DNA from: Bacteroidota bacterium
GTDB taxonomy: Bacteria; Bacteroidota; Ignavibacteria; Kryptoniales; JAKASW01
Direction of reading: 5' to 3'
Assembly: GCA_021789975.1 (NCBI GenBank)
Contig: JAJYIT010000023.1
Span: 1-64,000 of the forward strand
DNA length: 64,000 nt
Shown here: one piece after another, positions 18,264 through 27,640 of the stretch
Position numbering within the stretch: the first letter of the stretch is position 1
Layout: each line of letters opens with the position of its first letter
Made by a program: the position numbers and the translations under genes
Notes under the pieces: model-generated
Told to the model about the DNA's origin: nothing
What the model saw: the letters and a program-made list of their open reading frames with translations, nothing else
Database searches by the model: none

Positions 18264-20420
18264 TCACTCTATCTTGACGCTTGTTTCTGATAGTGATGGC
18301 GTTCCCGTCGCCTCGTCGAACACATAGTCCGCATAATCGATCGGATTGATCCCGTACTTCTTCTCGGTGAATTTGTGGCCGAGGCCGAACGGGACATCGA
18401 TATTGGAAGGCACGACGGTTGGATTGTGGATGGCAGTTGCCACGAAGGATCCTCTTCGGGTTTGTACTCTTACCTTGGTTCTGTCACCAACCGACAACTT
18501 CTTTGCGGTGTTCGGATTTATTTCGATCCAGGTATCGTAATAGACATCTCGCTCGACCCCGAACTGCTCCGTGAGAGCCGCATTCCTCAACATGTTTCCC
18601 TTATAATCAAGATTCTTGGAAAAGATGTTGAGGGTTAGAGAATCGGCATCGTGCGTTTTCTTTTCGCTGCTCGCACTACCCTTCCCGGTCAGCTGGCTCG
18701 CACTTAATGACAGAGTGGGCGAGAACTGTTCCACTTTAGGAAATGGATCCCACCATCCACCATATTTCAGCATTTGGTCCCAGAACTCATCAAAATCAGA
18801 GTAGGAAGTCAATTGCCACCCGGCTTCGTGCAGACTCTTTTCCAGGCCTGTCGGCTTTTTCTGGGCCATCAGCATCCCCTTGCCGTGTTTATAGACCGGT
18901 TTCAAATTCGCGCGAAGATAGTCCACATAATTTCCGTACGGCAAATCTTTTGAGAGATTCAGGTCGTGCATCAGAGATATGAGCACGTCGCCGGTATGTG
19001 TGGTAGCGTAGAAAGGCTTCACCACCGGCCGCTGAACACTGACTACAGGTGCTCCGGTAACCGTTGAACTCATGGCGTCGAATTTCTCGAAGTCATCATG
19101 GTCGGGTATAATCAAATTGGCAAGTTCTGTGGTCTCATCTATAAACGGAGAAAAGGACACAACAAGCGGAATGTTCGAAATCGCTTTCCTGAGGTCTTCT
19201 GAATTGGGAGAATTAAAGATGAAGTTGCTTCGGTAGATCAACAGCACCTTGAGATCGGCATCTCCAATTAACCTGCTTGTGTTCCATGACGCACTTGCAG
19301 CATCCGATTTCGTTTTGTCATCACCCGGAATCTCCCGGGTCTGCAGTTTTCCATAGCCACTGAATCCCCTCAAGGCATTCAATGCGAGCACCGCATAAGC
19401 GTTTCGTGTGCCATTGGATGATTGCAGGATGGATTCGTCAAAATAAGCAACCGGCGAAGTTGCGCTCGCAAATTCCCGCGCCGTGGCTATGATGTCTTTT
19501 GATGGTACTCCGGTCTTTTTTTCTACATCCGCTGGGCTGTAGTCTTCCAGGATGAGTTGGCGAAAACTACCAAAGTCGTTGAAATTCTTTTGAACGAACC
19601 CCTTGTCGTATGTGCCATCGTTCAAGATGACGCAGGCAAGACCGAGAGCGACATCTTCATAAAACTCGGGCAATACCGGTATCCACGGTTTCGATTTGAA
19701 AGCGCTCGGAGTCAGTTTCGGAGAAAAAGTAACAATGCTGCCGCGTTTCGACCTGAGGTCGTTGACCGCACGAGAGAAGAACAACGGGCTTTCGGAAATC
19801 TCTGTCAGTTGCGAACCGAAGTTAATGATTAAATCACAGCGACTGAAGTCGATAAAATCCGGATAATCGTCCGCGGCACTGCGGTATGGCAGAACTGTTT
19901 TGGAGCCAAATCTGTCTATAGCGACCTTTTCAGATTTCAGGCTTTGTGTGAAGTCGTGAATAAGGCGTCCCATGAAGTCCGACTCCGCCTGAGCAACGAA
20001 AGCGGTTTTCTCTCCAGAATTGTCCTGAAGCGCTTTCGAAAGAATGCCGTAAGCTTCATGGTACGATACCTTCTGAAACTTCCCGTTGACTTTCCTCATT
20101 GGAGAAGTAAGTCGATCAGGGTGATACAAGTTTTGGATGGAAGTCAATCCCATCGGACAGATTCCACCGGCGTTGATCGGGGAGAGCGGATTGCCGAAGA
20201 CCTGGACAGGCAGATCGTCGATCATCCTGACGCGGAGACCGCAATGACCCGGGCACTTCGCGCATGTGGTGATTTTCCATGTTTCAATGCGAGGTCCCTT
20301 GTAGAGTATCGGCACCACGGCATTCGGAATTTTGATAAGTGCCTCGCCCAAGCCGCCGACAGCAAACCCCGCCAGCGAACCGCCAAGAAGTTTTACGAAG
20401 TTTCGTCTACTTATATGCAT
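18264..20420 (-). CDS. Molybdopterin oxidoreductase-family large subunit with Tat signal
   Basis: Protein of about 718 aa in the complex iron-sulfur molybdoenzyme family. The start at 20420 gives MHISRRNFVKLLGGSLAG, a Tat signal. An ATG 16 codons upstream (20468) would overlap the cytochrome gene and is less likely. A [4Fe-4S] motif follows (CAKCPGHC, then GGICPMG). The middle and C-terminal regions keep the molybdopterin-binding fold, including the late IEINPNTAKKLSVGDRTKVRV segment of the dinucleotide-binding domain. I cannot tell whether molybdenum is bound: the homologous part of alternative complex III (ActB) has lost the cofactor. Context (pentaheme ActA-like gene before it, FeS and NrfD genes after it) favours an ACIII-like quinol-linked complex. 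Confidence 0.85.
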   Translation of the reverse strand: MHISRRNFVKLLGGSLAGFAVGGLGEALIKIPNAVVPILYKGPRIETWKITTCAKCPGHCGLRVRMIDDLPVQVFGNPLSPINAGGICPMGLTSIQNLYHPDRLTSPMRKVNGKFQKVSYHEAYGILSKALQDNSGEKTAFVAQAESDFMGRLIHDFTQSLKSEKVAIDRFGSKTVLPYRSAADDYPDFIDFSRCDLIINFGSQLTEISESPLFFSRAVNDLRSKRGSIVTFSPKLTPSAFKSKPWIPVLPEFYEDVALGLACVILNDGTYDKGFVQKNFNDFGSFRQLILEDYSPADVEKKTGVPSKDIIATAREFASATSPVAYFDESILQSSNGTRNAYAVLALNALRGFSGYGKLQTREIPGDDKTKSDAASASWNTSRLIGDADLKVLLIYRSNFIFNSPNSEDLRKAISNIPLVVSFSPFIDETTELANLIIPDHDDFEKFDAMSSTVTGAPVVSVQRPVVKPFYATTHTGDVLISLMHDLNLSKDLPYGNYVDYLRANLKPVYKHGKGMLMAQKKPTGLEKSLHEAGWQLTSYSDFDEFWDQMLKYGGWWDPFPKVEQFSPTLSLSASQLTGKGSASSEKKTHDADSLTLNIFSKNLDYKGNMLRNAALTEQFGVERDVYYDTWIEINPNTAKKLSVGDRTKVRVQTRRGSFVATAIHNPTVVPSNIDVPFGLGHKFTEKKYGINPIDYADYVFDEATGTPSLSETSVKIE

Positions 20421-20430
20421 TGGGAATTTC

Positions 20431-20940
20431 TCATCGGTGACAGTGTGAACAATCTGTAGTGACGCCATGCTTTACGTGGCAATTCCAGCAATTCTGCATC
20501 TTGATCTGCAGGAACTGCGTCTTCGGCGGCGAAGTCAAGGCAGCCATATCACCATGGCACAGCTTGCAGTCTAACTTGCCAAGAAGGACGTGCCTTCGAT
20601 GCGAGAAGTACACGTAGTCGGGAACGTGGTAAATCGAGTACCAGGGTATCTGTTTGTGCTGTGAAACGTATTTGTAAACCAGCAGTTCCTGCGGCGTTTT
20701 TTTCATTGGTGTCGAATGGCACGCGCCGCAGACCTCGATATTCGGGATTCCTGCACTCGCGCGCATCATCACACCCTGGTGGCACGCCATGCAAGGGATT
20801 TTGTACTTCCCGGCATGGACCGCATGGCTGAAATCAATCGGCTGGACAAAGCTTTCCCTCCGACCAACCAGATAATTGACCAGGACAATCCCTGCCAGAA
20901 ATCCCACGGCAATAGCAACAAGCATCAGGTATTTCTTCAT
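20431..20940 (-). CDS. Pentaheme c-type cytochrome (ActA-like)
   Basis: Membrane-anchored cytochrome of 169 aa with an N-terminal helix (about 5-25, LMLVAIAVGFLAGIVLVNYL) and five heme motifs: CMACH, CGACH, CKLCH, CWNCH and CSHCH. FSHAVH and FSHRRH provide typical distal histidines of cytochrome c3/c7-like domains. ActA of alternative complex III is also a membrane-anchored pentaheme protein placed just before the molybdopterin-like gene, as here (10-base gap). It should carry electrons between the membrane complex and periplasmic acceptors or donors. Confidence 0.88.
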   Translation of the reverse strand: MKKYLMLVAIAVGFLAGIVLVNYLVGRRESFVQPIDFSHAVHAGKYKIPCMACHQGVMMRASAGIPNIEVCGACHSTPMKKTPQELLVYKYVSQHKQIPWYSIYHVPDYVYFSHRRHVLLGKLDCKLCHGDMAALTSPPKTQFLQIKMQNCWNCHVKHGVTTDCSHCHR

Positions 20941-21052
20941 GTCAGTAAGTTAGCTGCCTAAGTCAACTGCAACTCACCCGCCAGAAATAAAAGTCCGGAC
21001 ACGTGGCGCGAAAAAGATGAGTCGAAGTTTTTTAGGCAGCCTTAGCCTTTCC

Positions 21053-21472
21053 TTATTCGATTGTCCTCAGGAACTCCAGCACCGCACGCGCCTGATCCTT
21101 CGTCAAATTCTGATCGGGCATCTCTGGAACGTTGGAGAATTTCTTGATCAGTGCTTTAACATTGGGATCTTTCTCCTGCATCACCGCGGTGTTCAACAGG
21201 TAGTTCATAATGAATTCAGGGGTTCGCTTCTTTGCGATCCCGCGGAGCGGCGGCGCCATCTTCGTCTGGTTAACGCTATGGCACAAGTAACATTGGGAAT
21301 AGAAGATCGATTTGCCTTCGTCAACCAGGCTCTGATCGATCTTGCCTAACTTCACGTTCTTGATCGGTCCTATACCATTGTCGACGGCGGCTTTCTTCCC
21401 TTGAGGTAAGAACCCCATCATGACAAATACCATCACGGACAAAAAGAACGTAGAGACCATTGTCTTTTTCAT
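21053..21472 (-). CDS. Periplasmic monoheme cytochrome c
   Basis: Small class I cytochrome c of 139 aa with a signal peptide (about 1-22), the heme motif CYLCH and a likely axial Met in NVPEMPDQNLT. It begins 13 bases after the Cyc2-like heme-porin gene. In iron-oxidising bacteria a periplasmic cytochrome commonly takes electrons from Cyc2, so this is a candidate shuttle between the outer-membrane heme-porin and the pentaheme/NrfD complex encoded 112 bases further on. Confidence 0.85.
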   Translation of the reverse strand: MKKTMVSTFFLSVMVFVMMGFLPQGKKAAVDNGIGPIKNVKLGKIDQSLVDEGKSIFYSQCYLCHSVNQTKMAPPLRGIAKKRTPEFIMNYLLNTAVMQEKDPNVKALIKKFSNVPEMPDQNLTKDQARAVLEFLRTIE

Positions 21473-21485
21473 TTTAAATTTCCTT

Positions 21486-22850
21486 TTAAAAGGCGAACCA
21501 TGTTAGTAAGTAAAGCGTGTTATTATCGGAGGCATTTCTTCCAAAATCATCGTAATTCGTCGAGCCTCCGTTGAATTCCGAGTACGCGACATACTGGAGA
21601 GTAAATTGAGTATTGAGCCACGGTATATAAGACAACTGGCCGATGATGCCGCTGCTGTTCGGCGAGCCGTTTGCGCTTCCCGTGACAGCGCCTGGTGCGT
21701 AGAGCACCGGATCGGTCTTGCCGCTGGTCGTGAAGTATCCCAACGCCACGGCGAATGGAGCAGAAAAATTATAGTTTGCGTCTACCTTGAACATATTGAG
21801 GGTGAGACTGTTTGAGGACGAACCGCCTCCAACATAAGTCGCGTTGAGACTTTGGTTCTCGGTAATGTAACTCGCGTGAGCGATCAGCTCACCGCCGCCC
21901 AGCGCATTCTCATACTGCGCATCAAATCCCACATCGGTATATTTGTCGGTCGGCCCAGAGATCCCGGCAGGAAATACGCCGGTCGCCAAACCGAATGTTC
22001 CCACTTCAATATACTGTTTACTCCAACTGTGCTGCAGTGCCACTCGCCAGTAAGGCGACACACCCTTTATATTGTCTGTCCAGGTGTTGTCGGCGGGATA
22101 TGAAACACCCTGAATCGCAGAATGATACCCACTCACGCCAACATAAAGGAGGTTGTCGTACAACCCGTACACTCCGAGTCCGAGCACGTTTCCGGAGAAA
22201 GCGCCGTCGATGATGGGCGACCAACTCGGCGTAGGTGCAGAGGCAGATGAAGCGTAAGGGAATCCCCATGCCGGCGTTGAATTCCAGACGTCTTCCATAG
22301 TCGGATTATTGTTAAGAGTGATTCCGTACAGCAAGTCCTTGCCGGCAAGCATCGTGTGGTTGGCATATCTGAACTCCGCCATATCCATGCCGATTGTCCC
22401 TGCTGATGGATCGTAAGTGAGCTGAATGTATGAACCGAGATTCGGAGTCAACTCACCGGACAGGAAAAAGCTGAGTTGTTGTGGGAATTGCGTGGCACTT
22501 GCTTCCGCACCCGGCGTTGCTTTGCTAACCGCAGTGTAAGAAGACATAACCATGGCGCTGAACGGAAAGTCCTTGAGTATCTGTAAATCTTTGCTCTTAT
22601 CATGGGACGCAACCAGAGTTGGAGATCCGACCATGGTGTATCCGTTCAGCTTGAACAACCTGCCGAACGGCGTCAGTTGAGGAAAGTTGTAATGACAGGC
22701 GCTGCACGCCAGTCCGGTTTGCCGTGCGTAGCTTGGTATCGCATAGCTGTTTGAACTTGATAGAATCACGACAGCCCCGATTAGAGCCACCACGAGCATA
22801 AGACTCCGCCCGGTTGCATCAGCCGGGTTGTACCTCGTTCGTAGTTTCAC
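21486..22850 (-). CDS. Cyc2-like outer-membrane monoheme cytochrome-porin
   Basis: Predicted outer-membrane protein of 454 aa. A signal peptide (about 1-37) is followed at once by YARQTGLACSACHYNFPQL, with heme motif C49-S-A-C52-H53, and by TPFGRLFKLNGYTM; the rest is rich in alternating beta-strand sequence ending in aromatic FAF, consistent with a porin-type barrel. Cyc2 iron oxidases have this order: ARQTG, CxxCH, FGRxFKxxGYT, then a barrel of about 400 aa. The wider family also includes proteins not shown to oxidise iron, so function is inferred. It is the first gene of the electron-transfer operon. A paralogue lies at 38443-39918. Confidence 0.75.
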   Translation of the reverse strand: MKLRTRYNPADATGRSLMLVVALIGAVVILSSSNSYAIPSYARQTGLACSACHYNFPQLTPFGRLFKLNGYTMVGSPTLVASHDKSKDLQILKDFPFSAMVMSSYTAVSKATPGAEASATQFPQQLSFFLSGELTPNLGSYIQLTYDPSAGTIGMDMAEFRYANHTMLAGKDLLYGITLNNNPTMEDVWNSTPAWGFPYASSASAPTPSWSPIIDGAFSGNVLGLGVYGLYDNLLYVGVSGYHSAIQGVSYPADNTWTDNIKGVSPYWRVALQHSWSKQYIEVGTFGLATGVFPAGISGPTDKYTDVGFDAQYENALGGGELIAHASYITENQSLNATYVGGGSSSNSLTLNMFKVDANYNFSAPFAVALGYFTTSGKTDPVLYAPGAVTGSANGSPNSSGIIGQLSYIPWLNTQFTLQYVAYSEFNGGSTNYDDFGRNASDNNTLYLLTWFAF

Positions 22851-22904
22851 GTTGACCTCTGAATTGTTCTTTTTAAGTTTTAAAGATGTTTCGATATAGT
22901 TGTT

Positions 22905-23285
22905 CTAGCTTGTCTTACACACTCGCAATGAGTGCCGCACAGCCTCCTGAAGCTCTTTCAATTCCAGAGGCTTCAGGAGCACGCGCTCGACACCGTACGA
23001 TTTCAATTCCGACTCGCTCGCCGTATCAGGATACCCGGTTATGACAATAATCGGAGTTTTGGTCTGCAGTCGCCTCGCATGAATTATGAAGGTGACTCCC
23101 GATTCGAGATTCAACCTGAGGTCCGTGATGAGGAGATCGAATTTTTCATTCTCCAATCTCAGCAAAGCCTCCCTGGTAGTGGGAGCAGCTATCATAGCAC
23201 ACCCCTCCCCTTTCAGGAAATCCCGAAACGCAAGAAGGATGTTTTTGTCGTCATCCAGAACAAGAACTCTAGGCTTGCGGGTCAC
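22905..23285 (-). CDS. Single-domain response regulator (receiver only)
   Basis: CheY-like receiver of 126 aa: acidic pocket LDDDKN, phospho-acceptor Asp in LLITDLRL, Thr in IVITGYP and the conserved Lys in LLKPLEL. It has no output domain, so it should act as a phosphorelay intermediate or by protein contact. It lies 54 bases upstream of the Cyc2-like gene and just after the sensor kinase gene, which makes the kinase its probable partner and the electron-transfer operon a probable target. Confidence 0.85.
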   Translation of the reverse strand: MTRKPRVLVLDDDKNILLAFRDFLKGEGCAMIAAPTTREALLRLENEKFDLLITDLRLNLESGVTFIIHARRLQTKTPIIVITGYPDTASESELKSYGVERVLLKPLELKELQEAVRHSLRVCKTS

Positions 23286-23501
23286 GATGGTGCATGATTC
23301 TTACATTCCACTGCAATGGCCGTGCCGGCGAATGGAAAGCGTTTACTGATTATTCTATGGATTTCTGGAGGTTCTTACTCAGTCAGAAGCCAATGTGACA
23401 AGCGGCGCTTGCAGAGTGGAAAGTGAAAGTGGCACGTACCAAGTGATGAAGGTTCTCTTCAGCCCGGTCTGTCGAGGAGCTGAAGTAATATTTTGTGAGC
23501 C

Positions 23502-25907
23502 CTATGCAACCCCGACGCTGACTGTCGGATGCACAAGCGGCAGGAGAATCCTGAATTTCGTGCCGACTCCCGGTTTACTCTCGACAGCAACTATTCCCCC
23601 GTGACCGTTGACGACTCGCTTCGCCATGGATAGACCAAGCCCCGTCCCATTGGGCTTAGTTGTGAAGAACGGATCAAAAATCCTGGAAATGTTCGTCTTC
23701 GTGATCCCGGGACCGGTATCTGCAATTTCAATTTGAACGCATTCGGTTCCCTTCTTGAGAACGATTTCTTCGAGGTCGGTGTGATCGTCGGGCGATGTCT
23801 CAGTCATTTCCACATACATAAAATCCCGGAGCGTCTTCCCGATTTTAGTCCGCCCGGTGACTATTGTGATCGACGAGTTTTGTTCCGTCAACGCGGGAAG
23901 GGATTGTGGAGAGATGTTTCTTTCTTCAATTGCCTGAACCGCATTGAAGACGACGTTCACGAGTGCTTCCCGCAAATGCACAACGTCGACCATCAAATCA
24001 GGAATTGTCACATCCGGATTATTCTCGATGGTCACACGAGATTTCTCGGCCCTTAGTTTCACGAATGCGATGCTCTCCTCTACTACATGGTTGACCGATG
24101 ACAGGCGGAAATCCATCTTGGTGGGCCGGGCAAATCCGAGAAGCTCAGAGACAGTGGTCTCCATACGATATGCTGAATTAAGCGCCACCGTCAGGGACTC
24201 CTTCTTCGACCTATCGAGGTCATCCGATTCATTGAACAACTGAAGTATCATCTTGATTGAAGTAAGCGAGTTCCGAAACTCGTGGGCGATGAAAGCGGCA
24301 AGCTCGCCCATCGTTGCAAGTTTTTCGGTCTTGAGCAGATGCTGCTCGAGTTTCTTCCGGCTGGTCACGTCGGTTACAATCTCAAGGACAGCCTCGACTT
24401 TCCCATCCTTCTGCATCGGGACCGAGAAGTGCTCGATGAATCTATCCGTCCCGTCCGGTCCTACAATACGGTCCAGGTGCCCTTCGGATTTGCCGGACAG
24501 CACCACTCCGCGGCTCACGCACTTCTGACAAAATCCCGCCTTGCAAAAGAAATCACAACAGACTTTGCCGATGACCTCTTCCGGTTGGTAGCCGGTCACC
24601 TTACCAAGCGCCGCGCTAACCGATTGTATTTTCAAATCCCGGTCAAGGACCAGCAGTGCACTTGGGACGTTGTCGAGTATGGTTTGAAGCTTCGACTTCT
24701 GCTCTCGAAGCTCCGCTGTTCTCTCAGTGACTTCTTTCTCCAGGCTCACTTTATGATCCATCAGCTCGCGGTCTCGTACCAGGATCGAGTCGGCCATGGC
24801 ATTGAACTGGTCTGCAAGTTTTTCGATCTCGTCTCTTGTCTCAATCTTCAGTCTATGCTCGTAGTTTCCGCCGGAAATGATTTCTGCGCCCCGGCTCAAC
24901 TCCTCAATCGGCCTAGTAAACTGGTTTGTAGCTACGAGGCTCAGCGTGACTGACAGGACAAGGACCCCCAGAATGGCAGCGCCGAAAGCAAAAGAGACAA
25001 AATAGGCAGGCCTCATCAATACTGCCTTTGGAATGGTCTCTATAACGAAGAGTGGAATCGAAAACCCCGCCTTTTCATCTCCGCTGTTGGGTGCTGTATT
25101 CTTTGAAAAGAGAGGGGCGTATGAGACCACTTCACCGATACCTTTCGTGATGATGCCGGCCATCCCTGAAAGCAGCTTCGCCGAAACCGAACGAGAGTAA
25201 TCATTGTCGATGCTTTCTCCGGTCGTGATGAACAGCTTTTTCCAATCTCTCCTCTTTTGAGAGTCGTACAAAAAATGCCCATCCCCGCTCACCAACATCA
25301 CTCTGCTGGAGTAGCTCCGCGGGGAGGCAGACGCCATGACCTGAAAGAAAGTCGATGCAAAAACATCTGCAACCAGAATACCGACACGTTTGTCATGAAA
25401 GTAGAGGGATGTCGCGAAACTTACCACCGCGACGCGGCCCAGCTGCTCGTTCGGAACTTCCGCCGGTGAAAAGGCTGTCTGGTCCTTTTTCAACATTCCG
25501 GTAAGGAACACGTAGTAATATTCGCTTGTCCGGCTGAGTTTTCCGCGGGGAGTGACGGCAAAGCCTCCAATGCCAAACTTTCCCGATGTAGACTGCGCTC
25601 GCAAAAGGTCCAACCCGTTTGCATCGAGAATTCTGACGCGATAGTAGATCTGTTTTGTCCGCTCAAAATCCAGGAGCTCAGCTTCCAGAGAGCTAACTGA
25701 CCCGTATCGTGGAGCACCACGCTCTGCCAGTTGCCGTTCAAGCTCTTTGATTTGATAGGAATCGGCAAGAAATCTCAAGTCTGTCTCCACACCCGACAGG
25801 AAATCACTCGCGCGCTGCCGGACCAGCGCTACATCCTGGTCCAGGTTCCGCGTGGCAGTGTTCACCAAACTTCCTGCAGTCGACCACACAGCAAACACTC
25901 CGACCAA
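23502..25907 (-). CDS. Membrane sensor histidine kinase (periplasmic sensor, HAMP, Cys-rich PAS)
   Basis: Kinase of 801 aa from the TTG at 25907. Order: periplasmic Cache-like sensor (about 15-295), transmembrane helix (300-325), HAMP (327-380), PAS (405-515), HisKA with AHEFRNSLTS (H542), and an HATPase domain with DTGPGI and GTGLGLSM. The PAS domain holds five cysteines in one stretch (C450, C451, C455, C460, C463). Coding sequence continues upstream of the TTG in the same frame through a clear first membrane helix (TKLIIAFSGISIVPIALVG) to just after the regulator stop codon, so the true start is probably near 25994, where ATT follows AAGGTG. It likely phosphorylates the NtrC-type regulator upstream and/or the receiver protein downstream. 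Confidence 0.88.
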   Translation of the reverse strand: MVGVFAVWSTAGSLVNTATRNLDQDVALVRQRASDFLSGVETDLRFLADSYQIKELERQLAERGAPRYGSVSSLEAELLDFERTKQIYYRVRILDANGLDLLRAQSTSGKFGIGGFAVTPRGKLSRTSEYYYVFLTGMLKKDQTAFSPAEVPNEQLGRVAVVSFATSLYFHDKRVGILVADVFASTFFQVMASASPRSYSSRVMLVSGDGHFLYDSQKRRDWKKLFITTGESIDNDYSRSVSAKLLSGMAGIITKGIGEVVSYAPLFSKNTAPNSGDEKAGFSIPLFVIETIPKAVLMRPAYFVSFAFGAAILGVLVLSVTLSLVATNQFTRPIEELSRGAEIISGGNYEHRLKIETRDEIEKLADQFNAMADSILVRDRELMDHKVSLEKEVTERTAELREQKSKLQTILDNVPSALLVLDRDLKIQSVSAALGKVTGYQPEEVIGKVCCDFFCKAGFCQKCVSRGVVLSGKSEGHLDRIVGPDGTDRFIEHFSVPMQKDGKVEAVLEIVTDVTSRKKLEQHLLKTEKLATMGELAAFIAHEFRNSLTSIKMILQLFNESDDLDRSKKESLTVALNSAYRMETTVSELLGFARPTKMDFRLSSVNHVVEESIAFVKLRAEKSRVTIENNPDVTIPDLMVDVVHLREALVNVVFNAVQAIEERNISPQSLPALTEQNSSITIVTGRTKIGKTLRDFMYVEMTETSPDDHTDLEEIVLKKGTECVQIEIADTGPGITKTNISRIFDPFFTTKPNGTGLGLSMAKRVVNGHGGIVAVESKPGVGTKFRILLPLVHPTVSVGVA

Positions 25908-25996
25908 AGCAATCGGAACGATTGAAATGCCTGAAAAAGCTATGATCAGCTTGGTCCTGATCGATAGCCAGGAAAAGAGACGATTGACGTTAATAT

Positions 25997-27403
25997 CTAC
26001 ACCTTTTTCCTGAAGTCGTTGGGATTGATTCCGTGCTTGGAGAGCAATCGCTGAAAATTCTGCCTCGTCATGCCCGATGACTGCGCTGCTGCAACCACGT
26101 TTCCCTTGAACTCCCTCATAGCTTCCGTAACGAATCCTTTTTCAAAATCGTCGATGATTCGATTTCTTGCCCCGGCAAACTTTCCGGCAGCATGGGATCC
26201 ATCTCCGTTCAAATGAGTCCCCACAGATTCCTCGAGTGCAGGTGAGGTTATCACATCTTCTTTTGCGAGGATTACCGCGCGCTCCACGATATTCTCAAGC
26301 TCGCGGACATTTCCCGGATACATCTGTGCGGCAAGGAACCGGACGGCGTCTTCCGAGAAAGCTGTAACTTTCTTTCTAAACTTCTCGGAATACTTGGCAA
26401 GGAAGTAGTTTGCAAGGATTGGAATATCTTCTCGACGCTCGCGTAGCGGCGGAAGGCTTATGACCATCACGTTCAGCCTGTAAAAGAGATCTTTCCTGAA
26501 ATCTCCCTTCTTCACCTCGTCTTCGATATTCTTGTTCGTCGCGGCGATAAACCGTGCTCCAACTTCGAGTGTTTGGTTCGACCCCAACCTCTCGAACTGC
26601 CGCTCCTGGAGAACCCGTAGAAACTTTTGCTGAAGCAACAGCGACAGGTCACCGATCTCATCGAGAAAAATCGTCCCGTTCTTCGCAGCTTCGAATTTTC
26701 CGGGCTTCGTATCGGTGGCACCCGTGAAAGCTCCTTTTTCATATCCAAAAAGCTCGGACTCCAGAAGTGTCTCCGGCACAGCCGTGCAATTTACCGCTAC
26801 AAATGGCTGACTGGAATTAGGTCCGTATCCGTGAATTGCCCTCGCTACAAGCTCTTTGCCTGTACCACTTTCCCCGAGAAGGAGGACGGGAGTTAGATTT
26901 GGCGTGGTCGAGACTGAGCCGATCAGTTTGTAAATGTTTTGCATCCCCGAACTTTTCCCGACGAGCTCGTAGCGGTCGGTGAACTCCGCTTTGATGGCCT
27001 GTGTCGAATTTCTTGCGGCACCAATCGCTTCGAGTCGTGCAATTGCCTCGGCTGTAACTTTTCTGACTTGCTGGATGTCCAGCGGCTTTGTCAGGTAATC
27101 GAAAGCTCCGAACTGCATTGCACGAACTGCAGTTTCGACAGTCCCATATCCCGTAATCATGATCACCGGGACAGATGGGTACGTCGCTTTGATTTCTTTG
27201 ATTGTATCGAGGCCATTCATCCCGGGCATATTTATGTCGAGAAAGACCAACGTTGGTTTCTCAGCGGGAAGGAGACTCAAACCTGAGATTGCTTCCGGAG
27301 CACTTGCGACTCCGTACCCGTCCTTCAGAAATAGCTGCCTCAGGGCAAAGACTATTCCCTCGTCATCATCAATTATGAGTATTTTGTGCTTCGCTCGCTC
27401 CAT
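25997..27403 (-). CDS. NtrC-family sigma-54-dependent response regulator
   Basis: Regulator of 468 aa: receiver domain (1-120, Asp in VFLDINMPG), sigma-54 interaction AAA+ domain (about 145-385, Walker A GESGTGKE, the GAFTGA loop contacting sigma-54, and GTIFLDEIGDL), and a C-terminal Fis-type helix-turn-helix (AAAQSSGMTRQNFQRLLSKHGI, in part). It is first in an operon with the kinase. Targets are likely the flanking cytochrome operons, but I found no clear -24/-12 promoter upstream of them. Confidence 0.93.
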   Translation of the reverse strand: MERAKHKILIIDDDEGIVFALRQLFLKDGYGVASAPEAISGLSLLPAEKPTLVFLDINMPGMNGLDTIKEIKATYPSVPVIMITGYGTVETAVRAMQFGAFDYLTKPLDIQQVRKVTAEAIARLEAIGAARNSTQAIKAEFTDRYELVGKSSGMQNIYKLIGSVSTTPNLTPVLLLGESGTGKELVARAIHGYGPNSSQPFVAVNCTAVPETLLESELFGYEKGAFTGATDTKPGKFEAAKNGTIFLDEIGDLSLLLQQKFLRVLQERQFERLGSNQTLEVGARFIAATNKNIEDEVKKGDFRKDLFYRLNVMVISLPPLRERREDIPILANYFLAKYSEKFRKKVTAFSEDAVRFLAAQMYPGNVRELENIVERAVILAKEDVITSPALEESVGTHLNGDGSHAAGKFAGARNRIIDDFEKGFVTEAMREFKGNVVAAAQSSGMTRQNFQRLLSKHGINPNDFRKKV

Positions 27404-27640
27404 TAGATTTAGTCCACGCCCTGCTTTGTTACCGACTCATCAACGGTAAGTTATCGGCGGCATTGGAATGAATCAAGAACAGAACTCCCTCGGGTTTGCT
27501 CTTTTTACCGAATATGGAAAGTCGATTTCCGTTGGTAAACGATGGGGCATAAAGTTTTGCAACCGTACAGAACAGCGCATGCGCCGGGATGAGAGAACGG
27601 TGAACTATATTTATGTCCTCTCATCCGTCTGTCGCCCTGG

